A stretch of 64,000 bases of DNA from Lepus europaeus (taxonomy: Eukaryota > Chordata > Mammalia > Lagomorpha > Leporidae), in NCBI RefSeq assembly GCF_033115175.1, contig NC_084837.1, forward strand, positions 21,762,266 to 21,826,265, read 5' to 3'. The notes beneath the pieces are model-generated. The model saw only the letters and a list, made by a program, of their open reading frames with translations, was not told the origin of the DNA and made no database searches. Each line of letters opens with the position of its first letter. Within the stretch, counting starts at the first letter, position 1. Below are positions 13,180 to 25,246 of this stretch, one piece after another. A program made the position numbers and the translations under genes.

Positions 13180-13208
13180 ACTCTGCCTGTCAATAAAATA
13201 AAATAAAG
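12824..13208 (+). mobile_element. Young CSINE with long (CT)n
   Basis: Head GGCTGGCGCCACAGCTCAC, (CT)n at about 13113-13171, tail AATAAAATAAAATAAAG. Flanked by TACCCTTGT at 12815 and 13209. It carries a small extra block (GCACACCAGCCATGACGG) near 13061. Confidence 0.92.
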
Positions 13209-13419
13209 TACCCTTGTATGTCAGACCCTCGAACAGGAAGGGAACAGTTTCCTCACCAAATATATATCCAGGTCTCAGACTATGAAGTGTTTTATTCAAG
13301 GATGTTAAAAACATCCTAATGGACCTTGGAAAATAGTCTGAGGCGAACAATCTTTAACTTGCAGTCTTTCCTCTGAAGCAGAAGGGACACGGGTTTCCTT
13401 CTCTACTTAGATGGCTACA

Positions 13420-13540
13420 ATTTACCAGCTCTTATTACATGCAAGACACTTTGTTAAACGCTTTGCATGCATTGGGTCATTTCATTCTCCCAGCAACCCC
13501 AGTGTCTAGTACAATCACACAGTAGGCGCACCATAAACAC
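13420..13540 (+). mobile_element. MIR fragment
   Basis: CAAGACACTTTGTTAAACGC, CATGCATTGGGTCATTTCAT and CCCAGCAACCCC fit the conserved central part of MIR. Confidence 0.6.
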
Positions 13541-14026
13541 ATTTTTTTAAACTTCTTTTTTGTTGTTGTTAAGAAAATTTTTGTGGTTTTATTGTAGGGT
13601 GAGGCATTGAAACTTCTGAACAAATCCGTATGTGGGCGGTGAGGCAGCTGCTTTCTTCACTCTGGGTGGCTAGAGTAAGTTGTTGGCAGATTAAAAACAA
13701 ACAAGCAAAACAAAAACAAAGCCCTTTTGCATTACTTAGGTCTTTCCAAGGCAGGCACTGGTACAACACCAGCTTCTCCTGTCGCATGCAGCCAGTCTGG
13801 TGTCCAAACATGCGCAACACCTTGGTGGCAGCAGTGCACTCTGCCCACTCCTGCCGTGGCCCATTTCTATGTGATATTTGATGCATCTGGAAGATTGTGA
13901 CTAGTATGAGGAAGAGGAGGGAGGAGAAAACAGCATTGCGTGCCTGGCTGGGAGGAGGTCAGCCGGAGTGGCACTGGGTGAGCCTGGGTGTCCCTGGGGC
14001 AAACCCAAGCATCCTTGGTATCCTTT
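13541..14026. other. Intergenic, nothing recognised
   Basis: No gene supported. Open frames of 83-105 codons on opposite strands overlap each other and look random. Confidence 0.45.
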
Positions 14027-14353
14027 TTTTTTTTTGTTTTTTTTAACAGGCAGAGTGGATAGTGAGAGAGAGAGACAGAGAGAAAGGTCTTCCTTTTTGC
14101 CGTTGGTTCACCCTCCAATGGCCGCTGTGGCTGTGCTGATCCAAAACCAGGAGCCAGGTGCTTCTCCTGGTCTGCCATGCAGGTGCAGGGCCCAAGCACT
14201 TGGGCCATCCTCCACTGCCTTCCCGGGCCACAGCAGAGAGCTGGACTGGAAGAGGGGCAACCGGGACAGGATCCAGTGCCCCAACCAAGACTAGAACCCG
14301 GTGTGCCGGCGCCGCAAGGCAGAGGATTAGCCTGTCAAGCCACGGCACCAGCC
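14027..14353 (-). mobile_element. Young CSINE
   Basis: T-rich tail complement, standard body, head complement GTCAAGCCACGGCACCAGCC. Flanked by TGGTATCCTTT on both sides. Confidence 0.92.
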
Positions 14354-15757
14354 GTGGTATCCTTTAACAGGAGCATCTGGTGGAAGCCCACGAGGGGTCT
14401 TCGGCAGCCTTGAGCTGGCCCAAGCCATGCTGATCATGCAGCTCTCTGTGCCATCATGCTGTGCTGGGTTTTCTGGAAGGGAAGACTAGAAAACTTGTCC
14501 TCCGTGGCAGCTCTCCCCTGGAACTGCTGTTCTTCCCGCATAAGGCATGAGGCAGCCATGGAAATGGAACCTAGTCGGGCTCTGTCCCAATCAATAAGTG
14601 GTAGTGACACTGGTTGAAGCTGGATGCGATCTGCTCCCACGTGGGCTTGTCTCCCATTCTGGAGCATCTTCCGGTCTGGCTGAGACCTGGGTTATGATCC
14701 GGTTCCAGGTGAGGATCCCAAGGGCATGAGTAGGCACCTGTACCCATGCTGACTCCAGGTGGCGCTGTCCAGCCCCAGATCCTTTGCAGGCAGTGGAGGG
14801 AATTGGGACTGGGGTCCCCCCGCCAGCCTGCCTGCAGAACTTGTGGGATTCCAGCAGGCAGAGCTGGGCTCGACGGGGTGGGGCAATCCCAAGATCTCCA
14901 TCCAGAAGGTCTGGGTCAGAGATGAGGGCACTGCCACAGCGCACTCGGGTGTAACAACCATGGGGGCTGCACGGCAGGGATCAGTACCTGTTGGGACCCT
15001 CTGCATTCTGTCTCCCACCCCCACCTCCCCACTGCCATAGAAGACCAGTGCGAGCTGGAGCCATATGGGACACATGGCATGGCTGTGCCCCTTAAATTTA
15101 AACATTCATTTTTCAGACTAGTATGAGGAACTCCCACACCTGGATTCACTGTGGGGAGACAGCTGTTCCTGCGTCTCTCACTTTCTGCACTTCTTAGAAG
15201 CAGGGACACTCCTCCCCAGACTCTTCCAGGCTATCTTTTCAAGATTATTTGTAGCGAATAGCCTTGGCTCCTTTTGGAGCGAGGCACAGGGTTGTTTACC
15301 ATTCAGTACAATTTTTCTAAAGTCTCTTTCTGGTGCAAAGGTTGTGCGGGTTTGCTTGTAGTCCATTACGAAAGACTGGGATTCCCTAAGCACAGACATT
15401 CTCAACTGTACTCTAACCCCTCTGAATGTGCTGTATCCACTTGGGCGGATTTCCCTCACCCTGATGGGACAGAGGGGCGAGAGGAACTGACATGAGAAGA
15501 AGCTCATGTGCCTTGCAGTGCCATGAGCAATAGATTCCTTGATCTCTGACCCAAGGGTCTCGTGCCCTCTGCCAGCCTCCAAACAGCTGTGGCAGGCTAA
15601 ATCTCACAAGTGTGATAGAATCTCAGATCCTGTACGTTTCTTGACAGTTACCAACGGTTAACATCTGGCCACCTTTGCTCTCCCTCTCTGTGTGTCTCTC
15701 AACTGCCACCCCCATCCTCTTTAGACCTGAACAGTTTCATTTTTCTTTGCCTTTCTC
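14354..15757. other. GC-rich intergenic stretch of unknown origin
   Basis: About 1.4 kb, richer in G+C than its surroundings (notably 14700-15060), with overlapping open frames on both strands up to 137 codons. I recognise no protein, and no SINE occurs inside. It could be a decayed older repeat or a regulatory tract. Confidence 0.4.
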
Positions 15758-15770
15758 CACATTGACATTT

Positions 15771-16092
15771 ATTTATTTATTTATTTATTTATTTATTTGG
15801 ACAGGCAGAGTGGATAGTGAGAGAGAGAGACAGAGAGAAAGGTCTTCCTTTTTGCCGTTGGGTCACCCTCCAATGGCCGGCGCATCGCGCTGATCCGAAG
15901 CCAGGAGCCAGGTGCTTCTCCTGGTCTCCCATGCGGGTGCAGGGCCCAAGGACTTGGGCCATCCTCCATTGCCTTCCCGGGCCATAGCAGAGAGCTGGCC
16001 TGGAAGAGGGGCAACCGGGATAGAATCCGGCGCCCCAATCGTGACTAGAACCCGGTGTGCCGGGCCGCAAGGCAGAGGATTAGCGCCGGCCT
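15771..16092 (-). mobile_element. Young CSINE with (ATTT)n tail
   Basis: Eight or so ATTT units as tail complement, standard body, and a head complement with a small deletion (GGATTAGCGCCGGCC). Flanked by CACATTGACATTT (15758-15770 and 16093-16105). Confidence 0.93.
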
Positions 16093-16117
16093 CACATTGA
16101 CATTTTAAAATAGTACA

Positions 16118-16442
16118 GACTGGGGCTGGCGCTGTGGCATAGTGGGTAAAGGTGCCGCCTGCAGTGCCAGCATCCCATATGGGCACCGGTTGGAGTCCTG
16201 GCTGCCCATTTCTGACCCAGCACTCTGTCATGGCCTGGGAAAGCAGTGGAAGATGGCCCAAGTCCTTGGAGACTGGAGACCTGGAGGAGGCTCCTGGTTG
16301 TTGGCTTCAGATCGGTCCAGCTCTGGCCATTGCGGCCAACTGGGGAGTGAACCAGCAGATGGAAGACCTTTCTCCTACTCTCTGCCTCTGCCTCTCTGTG
16401 ACTCTACCTTTCACATAAATAAATAAATATTTTTTAAAAAAT
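16118..16442 (+). mobile_element. Older CSINE
   Basis: Head GGGGCTGGCGCTGTGGCATAG, TATGGGCACCGGTTGGAGTC B-box region, tail AATAAATAAATATTTTTT. Flanked by AAAATAGTACA (16107 and 16443). It lies next to the previous SINE. Confidence 0.92.
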
Positions 16443-16675
16443 AAAATAGTACAAGCCAGTTTTATTGTTGTTGTTAGTTGTTTGTTTTGAAAAATGTCCC
16501 TCAATTGGGATTTTTTCCCCCTCCTGATTATATCCATGTTAAGCATTTTTTAAAAAGCAGAAAAACTATATAAATATGTTGTATTCTTCTTGATGCATCA
16601 TATTAGGACACACCTGTTGTTACTTGGCCATGTCATTGATGGGTGATCAGTAAGTATTTGCTAAATGGTTGGATG

Positions 16676-16845
16676 AAATTCTGGGAGGTAAGCCCTATTT
16701 GAGAGATAAGGGCTCTAAGCCACAGAGAAATGAGCTTACTCAGGGTTACAGAGCCAGTGGGTGGCAGAGCCTGGATGCCAGTCTAAGTGGGGCTGGATCC
16801 AAGACTGTGCTCTGAACCACATGGTGTTCTGCCTCTTCCTCTTGT
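16676..16845 (+). mobile_element. MIR fragment
   Basis: GAGCTTACTCAGGGTTACAG, AGCCAGTGGGTGGCAGAGCC and ACTGTGCTCTGAACCACATG follow the 3' half of MIR. Confidence 0.65.
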
Positions 16846-16854
16846 TACTTAAAA

Positions 16855-17640
16855 AAAATCTTTGTCTTCATTTATATTATTGAGATAAAATATACATAAT
16901 ATAACATTTGCCATTTTAATTCTAGAATTCAGTGGTGTTAACTACATTCACAACGTGCAACCATCACCACCAACCATCTCTACACTTTCTTCTTCCCAAA
17001 CTGAGATGCTGTATCCATTAAACAATACATCCCCGCTGTGCCCTCCCAGCACCCCGAAAACCATCATTCTGCTTTCTTTGTCAGTATGCCTGTTTTAGGC
17101 ACTGCACATAAGAGGAATCACATGATATCCAGCCTTTTATGTCTTAATTACTTTGACTAATGTTTTCAAGATTCATCTATGTTGTAACTTGTATCAGAAT
17201 CCCCTTCCTTTTTGGGGCTAACCAATAGTCCATTGTTTTCTTACACCACGTTGATTTTCCCTCTCATCCATCTATGGACACTCAACTTGTTTCCACCGTT
17301 TGGCTATTGTGAATAGTGCTGCTAGTGGTGTACAACTGTCTGTTTGCATTCCTATACTTAATACTTCTGGATGCATGTCCTGAAGTGCAATTGCTGATAA
17401 TTCTATGACAATTTTTTTGAGGAGCCACCAAACTGCTTTGCACATTAGCTGCATTTTACCTTCTCCCACCAGTGCACAGGGCCTCCAATTGCTCCACATC
17501 CTCACCAGCACTTGTAATTCTCCAGAGCTTTGATGACAGCCACTCTACTGGGCGTGAAGTAGCAGCTCATTATGGTTTTGATTGGCTTTTCCCTAATGAC
17601 TGGTGATGCTGAGCATCTTTGCTCGTGGTTAGTGGCCCTA
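16855..17640 (-). mobile_element. Old L1 3' end (ORF2 end and 3' UTR), reverse
   Basis: Blocks such as GTGCAACCATCACCACCAAC, CCATTAAACAATACATCCCC, TTTGGCTATTGTGAATAGTG and TTTTCCCTAATGACTGGTGA are the reversed 3' region of an old mammalian L1. No open frame survives. Confidence 0.75.
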
Positions 17641-18192
17641 CCTCACTTCTGTGGTTAGGTACTCTTCATGGTAGCTGGTTCTACACTGGGATGGAGTGCT
17701 TTTTATGAGCGTAGGCTAAACTTTTTTCAGTCTGAATGTGCAGGAATGGGCTCCTGGTGGACTAATTTCAAGATTTGCCAGCAGGGAGCAGCAGGTATAC
17801 TTCAGAGCAATAGAGAACATTAGATAGATGTTGTTAGAGCAGAAACAACTACAAAAACAGAAAACCTGGTCAGAACACCCTTGGTTCTCAGGCATCAGTG
17901 TGGACTGACAATTCATTTCCCAGGGCAAGTATTAAAGCCATTATATTTCATCAGGAAACAGTTATTTTATCAGGAGTGGAACTTCTTGTGGCTATGAGTT
18001 AAAATACAAGGAAATACCAGACCTATTTGCAACAATTTTGCAAAAGCTATCCTGTATATTTTTTATTCTCTTATATATTGGCTGTTATGAATATTGCTGC
18101 TATGAAGATTCATGGGCAAGTTTTTCTGTGGCGATAGTTTTCATTTCTCCCAGGTGTGAAGTTGCTGGTTATGCGGTAACTCTCTGCTTAAC

Positions 18193-18530
18193 TTTTTTTT
18201 TTTTTTTTTGACAGACAGAGTGGACAGTGAGAGAAAGACAGAGAGAAAGGTCTTCCTTTTTCCGTTGGTTCACCCCACAATGGCCGCTGCGGCCAGCGCA
18301 CCGCGCTGATCCGAAGCCAGGAGCCAGGTGCTTCCTCCTGGTCTCCCATGCGGGTGCAGGGCCCAAGCACTTGGGCCATCCTCCACTGCCTTCCCAGGCC
18401 ACAGCAGAGAGCTGGACTGGAAGAGGAGCAACCGGGACAGAATCCGGCGCCCCAACACCCCAACCGGGATTAGAACCCAGTGTGCCGGCGCCGCAGGTGG
18501 AGGATTAGCCTAGTGAGCCTTGGCGCCGGC
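18193..18530 (-). mobile_element. Young CSINE inside old L1
   Basis: Poly-T, standard body with CCGAAGCCAGGAGCCAGGTG, a repeated CGCCCCAACACCCCAACC block, and head complement TTGGCGCCGGCC. CTCTGCTTA repeats flank it. Confidence 0.9.
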
Positions 18531-18903
18531 CTCTGCTTCGGCCTCTGCTTAGCGTTTTAAGGAACTTTCAGAATGTTTTCTAAAGCAGCCTTACCATTTT
18601 ATACTCATGTCAGTGATGTAGGAGAATTCGTTTCTCCACATCACTGCCAATACCTGCTATTGTCTGCCTTTTAGAAGATCAAGCGGCAATGCTAGTGGGT
18701 TGTGAAGTAGCATCTCCTTCTGGTTTAGATTTGCTTTTCCCTAATGGCTCAAGGTGTTGAGCATCTGTTCGTGTGCATACTGGGCATTGGATGACTTCTC
18801 TATTTGTATTCAGATCCTTTCCCCATTTTAATTGGTTTTTATGTCTTTTTACAATTGAATTGTGAGAGTTCCATAAAAGTCCCCTATGAAATGTACGGTT
18901 GGC

Positions 18904-19247
18904 GGCTGGCGCTGTGGCTTAACAGGCTAATCATCCGCCTTGCGGCACCAGCACACTGGGTTCTAGTCCCAGTTGGGGCGTTGGATTCTATCCCGGTTGC
19001 CCCTCTTCCAGGCCAGCTCTCTGCTGTGGCCCGGGAAGGCAGTGGAGGATGGCCCAAGTCCCTGGGCCCTGCACCCGCATGGGAGACCAGAAGAAGCACC
19101 TGGCTCCTGGCTTCGGATCAGCACAATGCGCCGGCTGCAGCGGCCATTGGAGGGTGAACCAACGGCAAAAAGGAAGACCTTTCTCTCTGTCTCTCTCTCT
19201 CTCACTATCCACTCTGCCTGTCAAAAATAAAAATAAAAATATAAAAA
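18904..19247 (+). mobile_element. Young CSINE inside old L1
   Basis: Perfect 16-bp flanking duplication GAAATGTACGGTTGGC (18888-18903 and 19248-19263) and tail AAAAATAAAAATAAAAATAT. Confidence 0.95.
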
Positions 19248-19444
19248 GAAATGTACGGTTGGCAAATGTTTCCTTCTGCTCTGGGTCCTCTTTTCACCTT
19301 TTGATGGTGTCTTTTGAAGTTGATAAAGTCAGATTTATCTATTTTTTCTCAGGAAGAGTTTACTCCATTTTTTCTTTTTAAGTGTCTTTTAGTTTGAGCT
19401 GCTATATTTAGGTCTTGGGTTCATTTGGAATTCATTTTTGGGGG

Positions 19445-19487
19445 TTTTAAGATGCATTTATTTGAAAGGCAAAGAGATTGGGAGAGG

Positions 19488-19520
<33 letters not shown>

Positions 19521-19781
19521 CCATATTCAATTCTCTGATTCACTCCCCACTGCAACAGTCAGGGCTGGGCCAGAACAATCCAGAAGCCCAGAACCCCATC
19601 TGGGTCTCCCACGTGGATAGCAAGGGTCCATGTACCCAAACCGTCTTCTGTTGCTTTCCTAGGTGCATTAGCAGGGAGCTGGATCAGAAGCAGAGCAGTG
19701 GAGACTTGAGTCGGGGCGTTGATATGGGATGCCAGCATTGTGAGCCATGGTCAAAACCTCTGTGCCACAGTGTGCAGTCCC
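19445..19781 (-). mobile_element. Older CSINE inside old L1
   Basis: TTTAAGATGCATTTATTTGA tail complement, (GA)n at 19491-19517, GGGTCTCCCACGTGGATAGC block, head complement GTGCCACAGTGTGCAGTCCC. Confidence 0.82.
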
Positions 19782-20010
19782 ACTTTGCCCTTTTGTAGGT
19801 GGATACCCAGTTGTCTCAGCACTGTGAAAACAACTGTTATTTCCCTCACTGAACTGTCTTGGCAGTCTTGTTGGATTGTAATTGATAGGAAATATGAGAT
19901 GTATTTCTAGACTCTCAGTTCCAAGCCACTGACCTATATGTACATCTTGTACCAGTGCCAACCTGTTCTGACTACTATGATTACTAGGACTTGGTTGTAA
20001 GAGCCAAAAG

Positions 20011-21406
20011 TGCAAATGTGAAATCTGGTAGCAATTATTTTAACACCTTCTCCACCAACTACTTCACTTAACTGAGTATGTTGCTGGATTTTCCAGTCCA
20101 TCAGTGTTTCTATCAGTAAACAGCTGTTAGGAGAACGGCTTCCATTTAAATATGTTGCTACGAGTACTGTAGAGATATTAACTGTTCTATCATGTTTGGG
20201 GCATAGGTTGGACAATAAAACCACATTTACTGAAAATTTAAAATTGTAGGCACGCTGAATTCAAGTTATTTCAATTTGAATAAATTACCAAAAAGCAGTG
20301 AAATCTACATTTTTTCGAATAAAGTTAAAATTCAATTATGTAAGAACACTGACATTCCTGTGGGCATATGTTCTATGGTAACAGTAACTTTATCACTTAG
20401 TTAAACATTATTTGTGTGCTTAAAAAAATCAAATATCAAGAACAAGCTCAAAGTGCCCTCCAGATAAACTCTGGGTGAAGGCCAAATTATCTGTTCTTTC
20501 CCTCTTTAAAAAAAAATTGTTTAAAAATGTATTTCTCACTGTGGAAAACATGGTAAATGTAAAAACTAAAAATAGGGGGAATTTTCATTACTACACTTTG
20601 AGGATAATCAGTTAAAATTTTATTATGCATTAGTTTCTTTTCTATCTTTTTGCATGTACTTAAAAGAATGTATCCAATTTCAAATCACAGGTACCATAAT
20701 ATAAATATTCTTCATTAAAAAGAACTTATAAACACAATTAGTTTCATAATATTTTTGAGTGCATACATTGTGACTTAACAATTCCCTTTTTACATAATAC
20801 TTTTGTGACTTTCAAAACTATTGCTTAGAGAGATTTTTGTGCAAAAGGCTTTTTCCATAATTTGGTTTATTTCCAGCAGTTACAGAAAGAGAGCCTTGCC
20901 AACATTATATATTTTCATTTATTTTAAAGTATTGCCTAATTTGACTGATAAAAGTGTTTTCTTTATTTTGAATTCTTCTTTGATTATTAGAGAGTGTTGA
21001 CTTCTTTTTTCATATATTTGCTAATCAATTACAATTGTAAATTGTTTCATCCTATCTTCTGTTCATTGATTAACTGAGGTTCAGTGGTTTAGAATTGATT
21101 TTAATGAGGTTTCAATGTACTTATTTACCATTTGTGGGTTTGTTTTGCTGGAAACATTTCAGCTTCCTTTTTAATTTTGGTGATTTTTCAAATATACATT
21201 TTTGCATAACCTAATCTTGGTGGATTTTTTTTTTCTTTTTCTTTTTACAGTGTGATTCACTGCTCTTTGATTTAGAGAATACACCCATGTCCAGACCCCT
21301 TCTGTGCTCTCTTGTTATTTTATGGCTAGCTTTGGATCTGCCTAAGTATATGCTGTGAGGAGAGAATTTAAATAATTAAAAACCTCAACAAAGAGCTAAC
21401 ACCACT
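20011..21406. other. AT-rich intergenic stretch, possible very old LINE
   Basis: Strongly AT-rich with no gene. Stretches around 20640-21060 (TTTCTTTTCTATCTTTTTGC, CATATATTTGCTAATCAATT) recall very diverged reversed L1 3' sequence, but I cannot prove it. Confidence 0.35.
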
Positions 21407-21430
21407 AAAAATATTTTCCCCAATAATTGG

Positions 21431-21788
21431 GCCGGCGCCACGGCTCAATAGGCTAATCCTCCGCCTTGCTGCGCCGGCACACCGGGTTCTAGTCCTGGTC
21501 GGGGCACTGATCCTGTCCCGGTTGCCCCTCTTCCAGGCCAGCTCTCTGCTGGGGCCAGGGAGTGCAGTGGAGGATGGCCCAAGTGCTTGGGCCCTGCACC
21601 CCATGGGAGACCAGGATAAGCACCTGGCTCCTGCCATCGGATCAGCGCGGTGCGCCGGCAGCAGCGCGCCTACCGCGGCGGCCATTGGAGGGTGAACTAA
21701 TGGCAAAAAGGAAGACCTTTCTCTCTGTCTCTCTCTCTCACTGTCCACTCTGTCTGTCAAAAAAATGAATTAATTAAAAAAATTAAAA
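21431..21788 (+). mobile_element. Young CSINE with 24-bp target-site duplication
   Basis: Head GCCGGCGCCACGGCTCAATA, extra GCAGCAGCGCGCCTACCGCG segment near 21657, tail with AATTAATT. The flanks 21407-21430 and 21789-21812 are identical over 24 bases, the longest duplication in the window. Confidence 0.95.
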
Positions 21789-21875
21789 AAAAATATTTTC
21801 CCCAATAATTGGATACTTCTTTTAAGAAGTATGCAATTCTTACAAAGAAGGGGATGTTTTTCTAGAATAATCATT

Positions 21876-22222
21876 CTTTTTTTGGTAAAGATTTATTTAT
21901 TTATTTATTTATTTGAAAGCCAGATTTACTGTGAGAGAGAGAGAATGACAGAGAGAGAAATATCCTCCAACTGCTGGTTCACTTGCCAAATGGCCACAAC
22001 AGCTGGGGCTGGGCCAGGCGAACCTAGGAGCCTGGAACTCCATCTGGGTCTCCCACGTGGGTGATAGGGGCCCAGGTATCTGGACCATTATCTGCTACCT
22101 TCCCAGGCACATTAGCAGGAAGGTGGATCAGAAGCAGAGCAGCCAGGAGTTGAAATGGTACTCTGATATGGGATGTCGGTGTCACGGGTGTCAGCTTAAC
22201 TTGCTGTGTCATAACACTGGTC
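21876..22222 (-). mobile_element. Older CSINE
   Basis: TAAAGATTTATTTATTTATT tail complement, GTTCACTTGCCAAATGGCCA block, head complement GTGTCATAACACTGGTC. Confidence 0.82.
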
Positions 22223-23659
22223 TCTGAACTTATCTTTTAATTTCATTTCCCCTTAAACTTTCTGAAGTCTCGTGGATATATCTCAAAAGAGAGAACCCCA
22301 AAATATCACATTGAGCCAGAAAAAAGGAACCCCAAAAAACCAAAAGTACCAGACATAAAGAATATGTTTCACAGGATTCCAATTGATGAAGCTCAAGAGC
22401 TGGTAGGGCTCCTGTAGGATGCTGGGAACAGAAGCATTGTTGTCCGGGGTGGGCCATGAGGGAACTCTGTGGGGTAACATCAGAGTCCCCTGTCTTGTTT
22501 GGGGTCGAAACTCACATGAGCACCTGCCTATATGGAAACTCCTTGAAGTGTCTGCTTTAGATCTGTGATTTTACTGTCCTTGAACTGTACCTTTATGTAC
22601 ATTTCTGAATAAAAAGACACATCAAATAAGGACAATAAAGAGACCTATCTTTTGCACTCCCGCGTCTGTTGACTGAGTCACTTCTGAACATTAATTCGTG
22701 TCATAATGATTGTGAAACAGGCACTGCTAGGGCAAAGGGCAAGGCGAAGGCCAAGCACCCCATGTTGAGAGACCACACCCTGTTGGACGGCTGCCAAAGC
22801 TCTCCACGCACATGCAGCCTTAGCCCAGTGGGTTAGGAAAGTGGCGAACAGAAAATAACACCAACCACAAATCGTCAGCTCTCCCATCTAGGGAAAACAC
22901 CCGAGAATCATACAACACTCTGGAGAGGTGGTGACTTCCCCCAAGACCGTGGGCTGAGAAGGGCTCCTCCTCTGGGTAGGTGGTGTGGGGTCATGAATCC
23001 TTGTTAGTGGTTTGGTGCCATCTACTCTTGAACATTCCATCCTTAGCTTCTTAGCTGTTCCTTCCAAGGTTTGTGTCTCAATTACAAGTCTGGCTCCATA
23101 TGCTACCCACAACCACTCCTAATTTCCCAGGTGAAACTGCTTCTCTCCCAGATACAAAGACCTGGAATCTTGGGAACAGCTGGCCAGAGCTTTCTGTGCT
23201 CAGGGTTCGTGTCTCTTGGAAGTTCCTCAAGGTGAGGGCCCGGAACCTCTCAAAACATCATGGACTCCACTTGGCCTCTGTAAGGGGATGACATGTTCCC
23301 CTATCGTCGCACCTCCATAGGATCCCTCAAGTTGAGTAACAGTGAGTGCTGCCTGGAGAAGGGCTTTTGCTTTTGTGTTACCACCATGTGGTTAAGTACC
23401 CTACTCTCCCCTCCCCTGCCAGCCTTCCGGGGCAAAAGGCTGACCTGCCAGCCTTCTGGGGCAAAGAGCAAGTACTGGTTCTGAGGTGAAGACAGGACAG
23501 GGTGCTAGCAGAGTGCTCAGCATTACCCCACCTTGATAATCAGTGGGTGAAGTATGGCCTGCTATTCCCAACAGACACCAAGGACCAGGAAAACTGAGCT
23601 TGGCTGCCAAGCAGCTCCCTGGAGCTTGGCAAGGTAATGGCTGTTTCTGGGGGAAGCTT
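22223..23659. other. Intergenic, nothing firmly recognised
   Basis: The segment 22480-22670 contains AATAAA twice (near 22607 and 22634) and ends CTCCCGCGTCTGTTGAC, faintly LTR-like. The rest shows no gene or RNA. Confidence 0.4.
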
Positions 23660-23955
23660 TCAACTTTTTACACACTATCTGAGAGAGAGCGAGCAAGCAA
23701 ACTCCCCATTGCTGGTTCACTCCCCAAATGCTCACAAGTTGTGGCTGTGGCTGTGGCTGGGCTGGGCTGGGACTGACTGGCAGCTGGGAACTCAATCCAG
23801 GTCTGCTAGGTGGGTGGCAGGAGCCCAATCACATCGCCCTTGCCTCCCATGGTCTGCATTAGCAGGAAACTGTAGTCAGGAGCCAGGGTTTGGAAGAGAA
23901 CCCAAGCAGTCCAATCTGGGGTGCAGGAGACCTGGGTCTTTATTGCTAGGCTACT
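23660..23955 (-). mobile_element. Old, diverged CSINE
   Basis: CTGGTTCACTCCCCAAATGC at 23713, CAGGTCTGCTAGGTGGGTGG and TGCATTAGCAGGAAACTG blocks. The middle is altered by GCTGTGGCTGTGGCTGGG repetition. Confidence 0.65.
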
Positions 23956-24057
23956 CCCTTCCCCACCCCTCCCCCACAGTCCCAGAGTTGAAACATTGTT
24001 GAGGTCACGTTTTCCTAGTTGCTCAGCACCTACCCTTCCACCTTCTCAATACTGATA

Positions 24058-24352
24058 TTTTTTAAGTTTTGTTTTTATGTATTTGAATGAAAGGCAGAGA
24101 GAGAGAGAGAGAGCGCTCTTCTGTCCACTGGGTCACTCCTCAAGTACCTACACATGAGTTGAGGCTGTGCCAGGTCAAAGGCAGCCGCCCAGAACTCCCA
24201 CGTGGGCGGAAGTTTCCTAAGTACTTGAGCCATCACCTGCTGTCTCCAAGGGAGCACATTAGCAGGAAGTTGGACCAGAAGCAGAGGAGGCTGACCCCAA
24301 CCTAGGCACTCTAATGGACCTCTGTACCACATGTCTGTGCCATCAGTGCTGG
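24058..24352 (-). mobile_element. Older CSINE
   Basis: TATTTTTTAAGTTTTGTTTT tail complement, (GA)n, CACATTAGCAGGAAGTTGG block, head complement GTGCCATCAGTGCTGGC. Confidence 0.78.
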
Positions 24353-24420
24353 CTTTCCTTATCTAGTCTGGGGGCTGCAACATGTCTCAGGTGTGTAACT
24401 GGATTTGGGTGAGGGGCTTT

Positions 24421-24739
24421 TTTATTTTTTTATTTTCTTGACAAGCAGAGTTATAGAGAGACAGAGAGAAAGGTCTTCCTTTTCCATTGGTTCACCCTGC
24501 CACCACGGCCGGCGCGCTGCGCCGATCTGAAGCCAGGAGCCAGGTGCTTCCTCCTGGTCTCCCATGCGGGTGCAGGGCCCAAGGACCTGGTCCATCCTCC
24601 CCTGCACTCCCGGGCCGCAGCAGAGAGCTGGACTGGAAGAGGAGCAACCGGGACAGGGTCCGGTGCCCCAACCGGGACTAGAACCCAGGGTGCCAGCGCC
24701 GCAGGTGGAGGATTAGCCTAGTGAGCCGTGGCGCCGGCC
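24421..24739 (-). mobile_element. Young CSINE
   Basis: T-rich tail complement, standard body, head complement TAGTGAGCCGTGGCGCCGGCC. Flanked by imperfect TGAGGGGCTTTTT repeats. Confidence 0.92.
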
Positions 24740-25246
24740 GTTGAGGGGCCTTTTTTTAAGCTAAGATATATTTGTGGACTTTGTTTCCTAAGTCTTTTGT
24801 GGCTGACTTGTGTCTAGCTGTCTGGGTTGGACACGTTTGGGGGTTGGTTGGGGGAGAAGAGGTGAACAGATGAAAGGACAATTAAAACAAGCATTTGGCT
24901 GAGAAAAGGGAAGAGAGAGGAGACAGAGTACATAGGAAGATGATTAGAACTTTGCAGTATCTCCAGGTCTATGTATAAATTAAAGCAGTATGTACTGCAA
25001 AAAGTACTCTAATGGGCTAGAAGAGTCGATATAAATTCCAAAGACTACTGAAAATTGTCTGGACATACAGATTACATACTGTATATCAAATTGTTCCAGA
25101 ATGTCAGTAGACCCACTAGTGTCCTCATCAAGCACCTGTGTGTGGTTGATTGCTCTAACTGGCCCTTTCTTTTCATGAAAATGGGTGCATGAATGTTCTC
25201 CAATGGAGTAACATTGCATAAGACAATTTATCCAACAGAACTTTAA
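24740..25246. other. Intergenic, nothing recognised
   Basis: Unique-looking, no gene or repeat identified. Confidence 0.45.

Larger units (their letters stand above)
18055..20010 (-). mobile_element. Second old L1 fragment, broken by three SINEs
   Basis: Pieces at 18055-18192, 18531-18903, 19248-19444 and 19782-20010 continue each other as reversed L1 ORF2. Landmarks include TATTGCTGCTATGAAGATTC, CCTTTCCCCATTTTAATTGG, TCAGATTTATCTATTTTTTC and CTATATGTACATCTTGTACC. It overlaps the L1 region seen at 16855-17640, so at least two insertions are involved. It is decayed, with stops throughout. Confidence 0.7.

Noticed and set aside
22480-22670. Retroviral LTR end
   Set aside because: Two AATAAA and a CTCCCGCG stretch are suggestive, but there is no second LTR, primer-binding site or defined ends.
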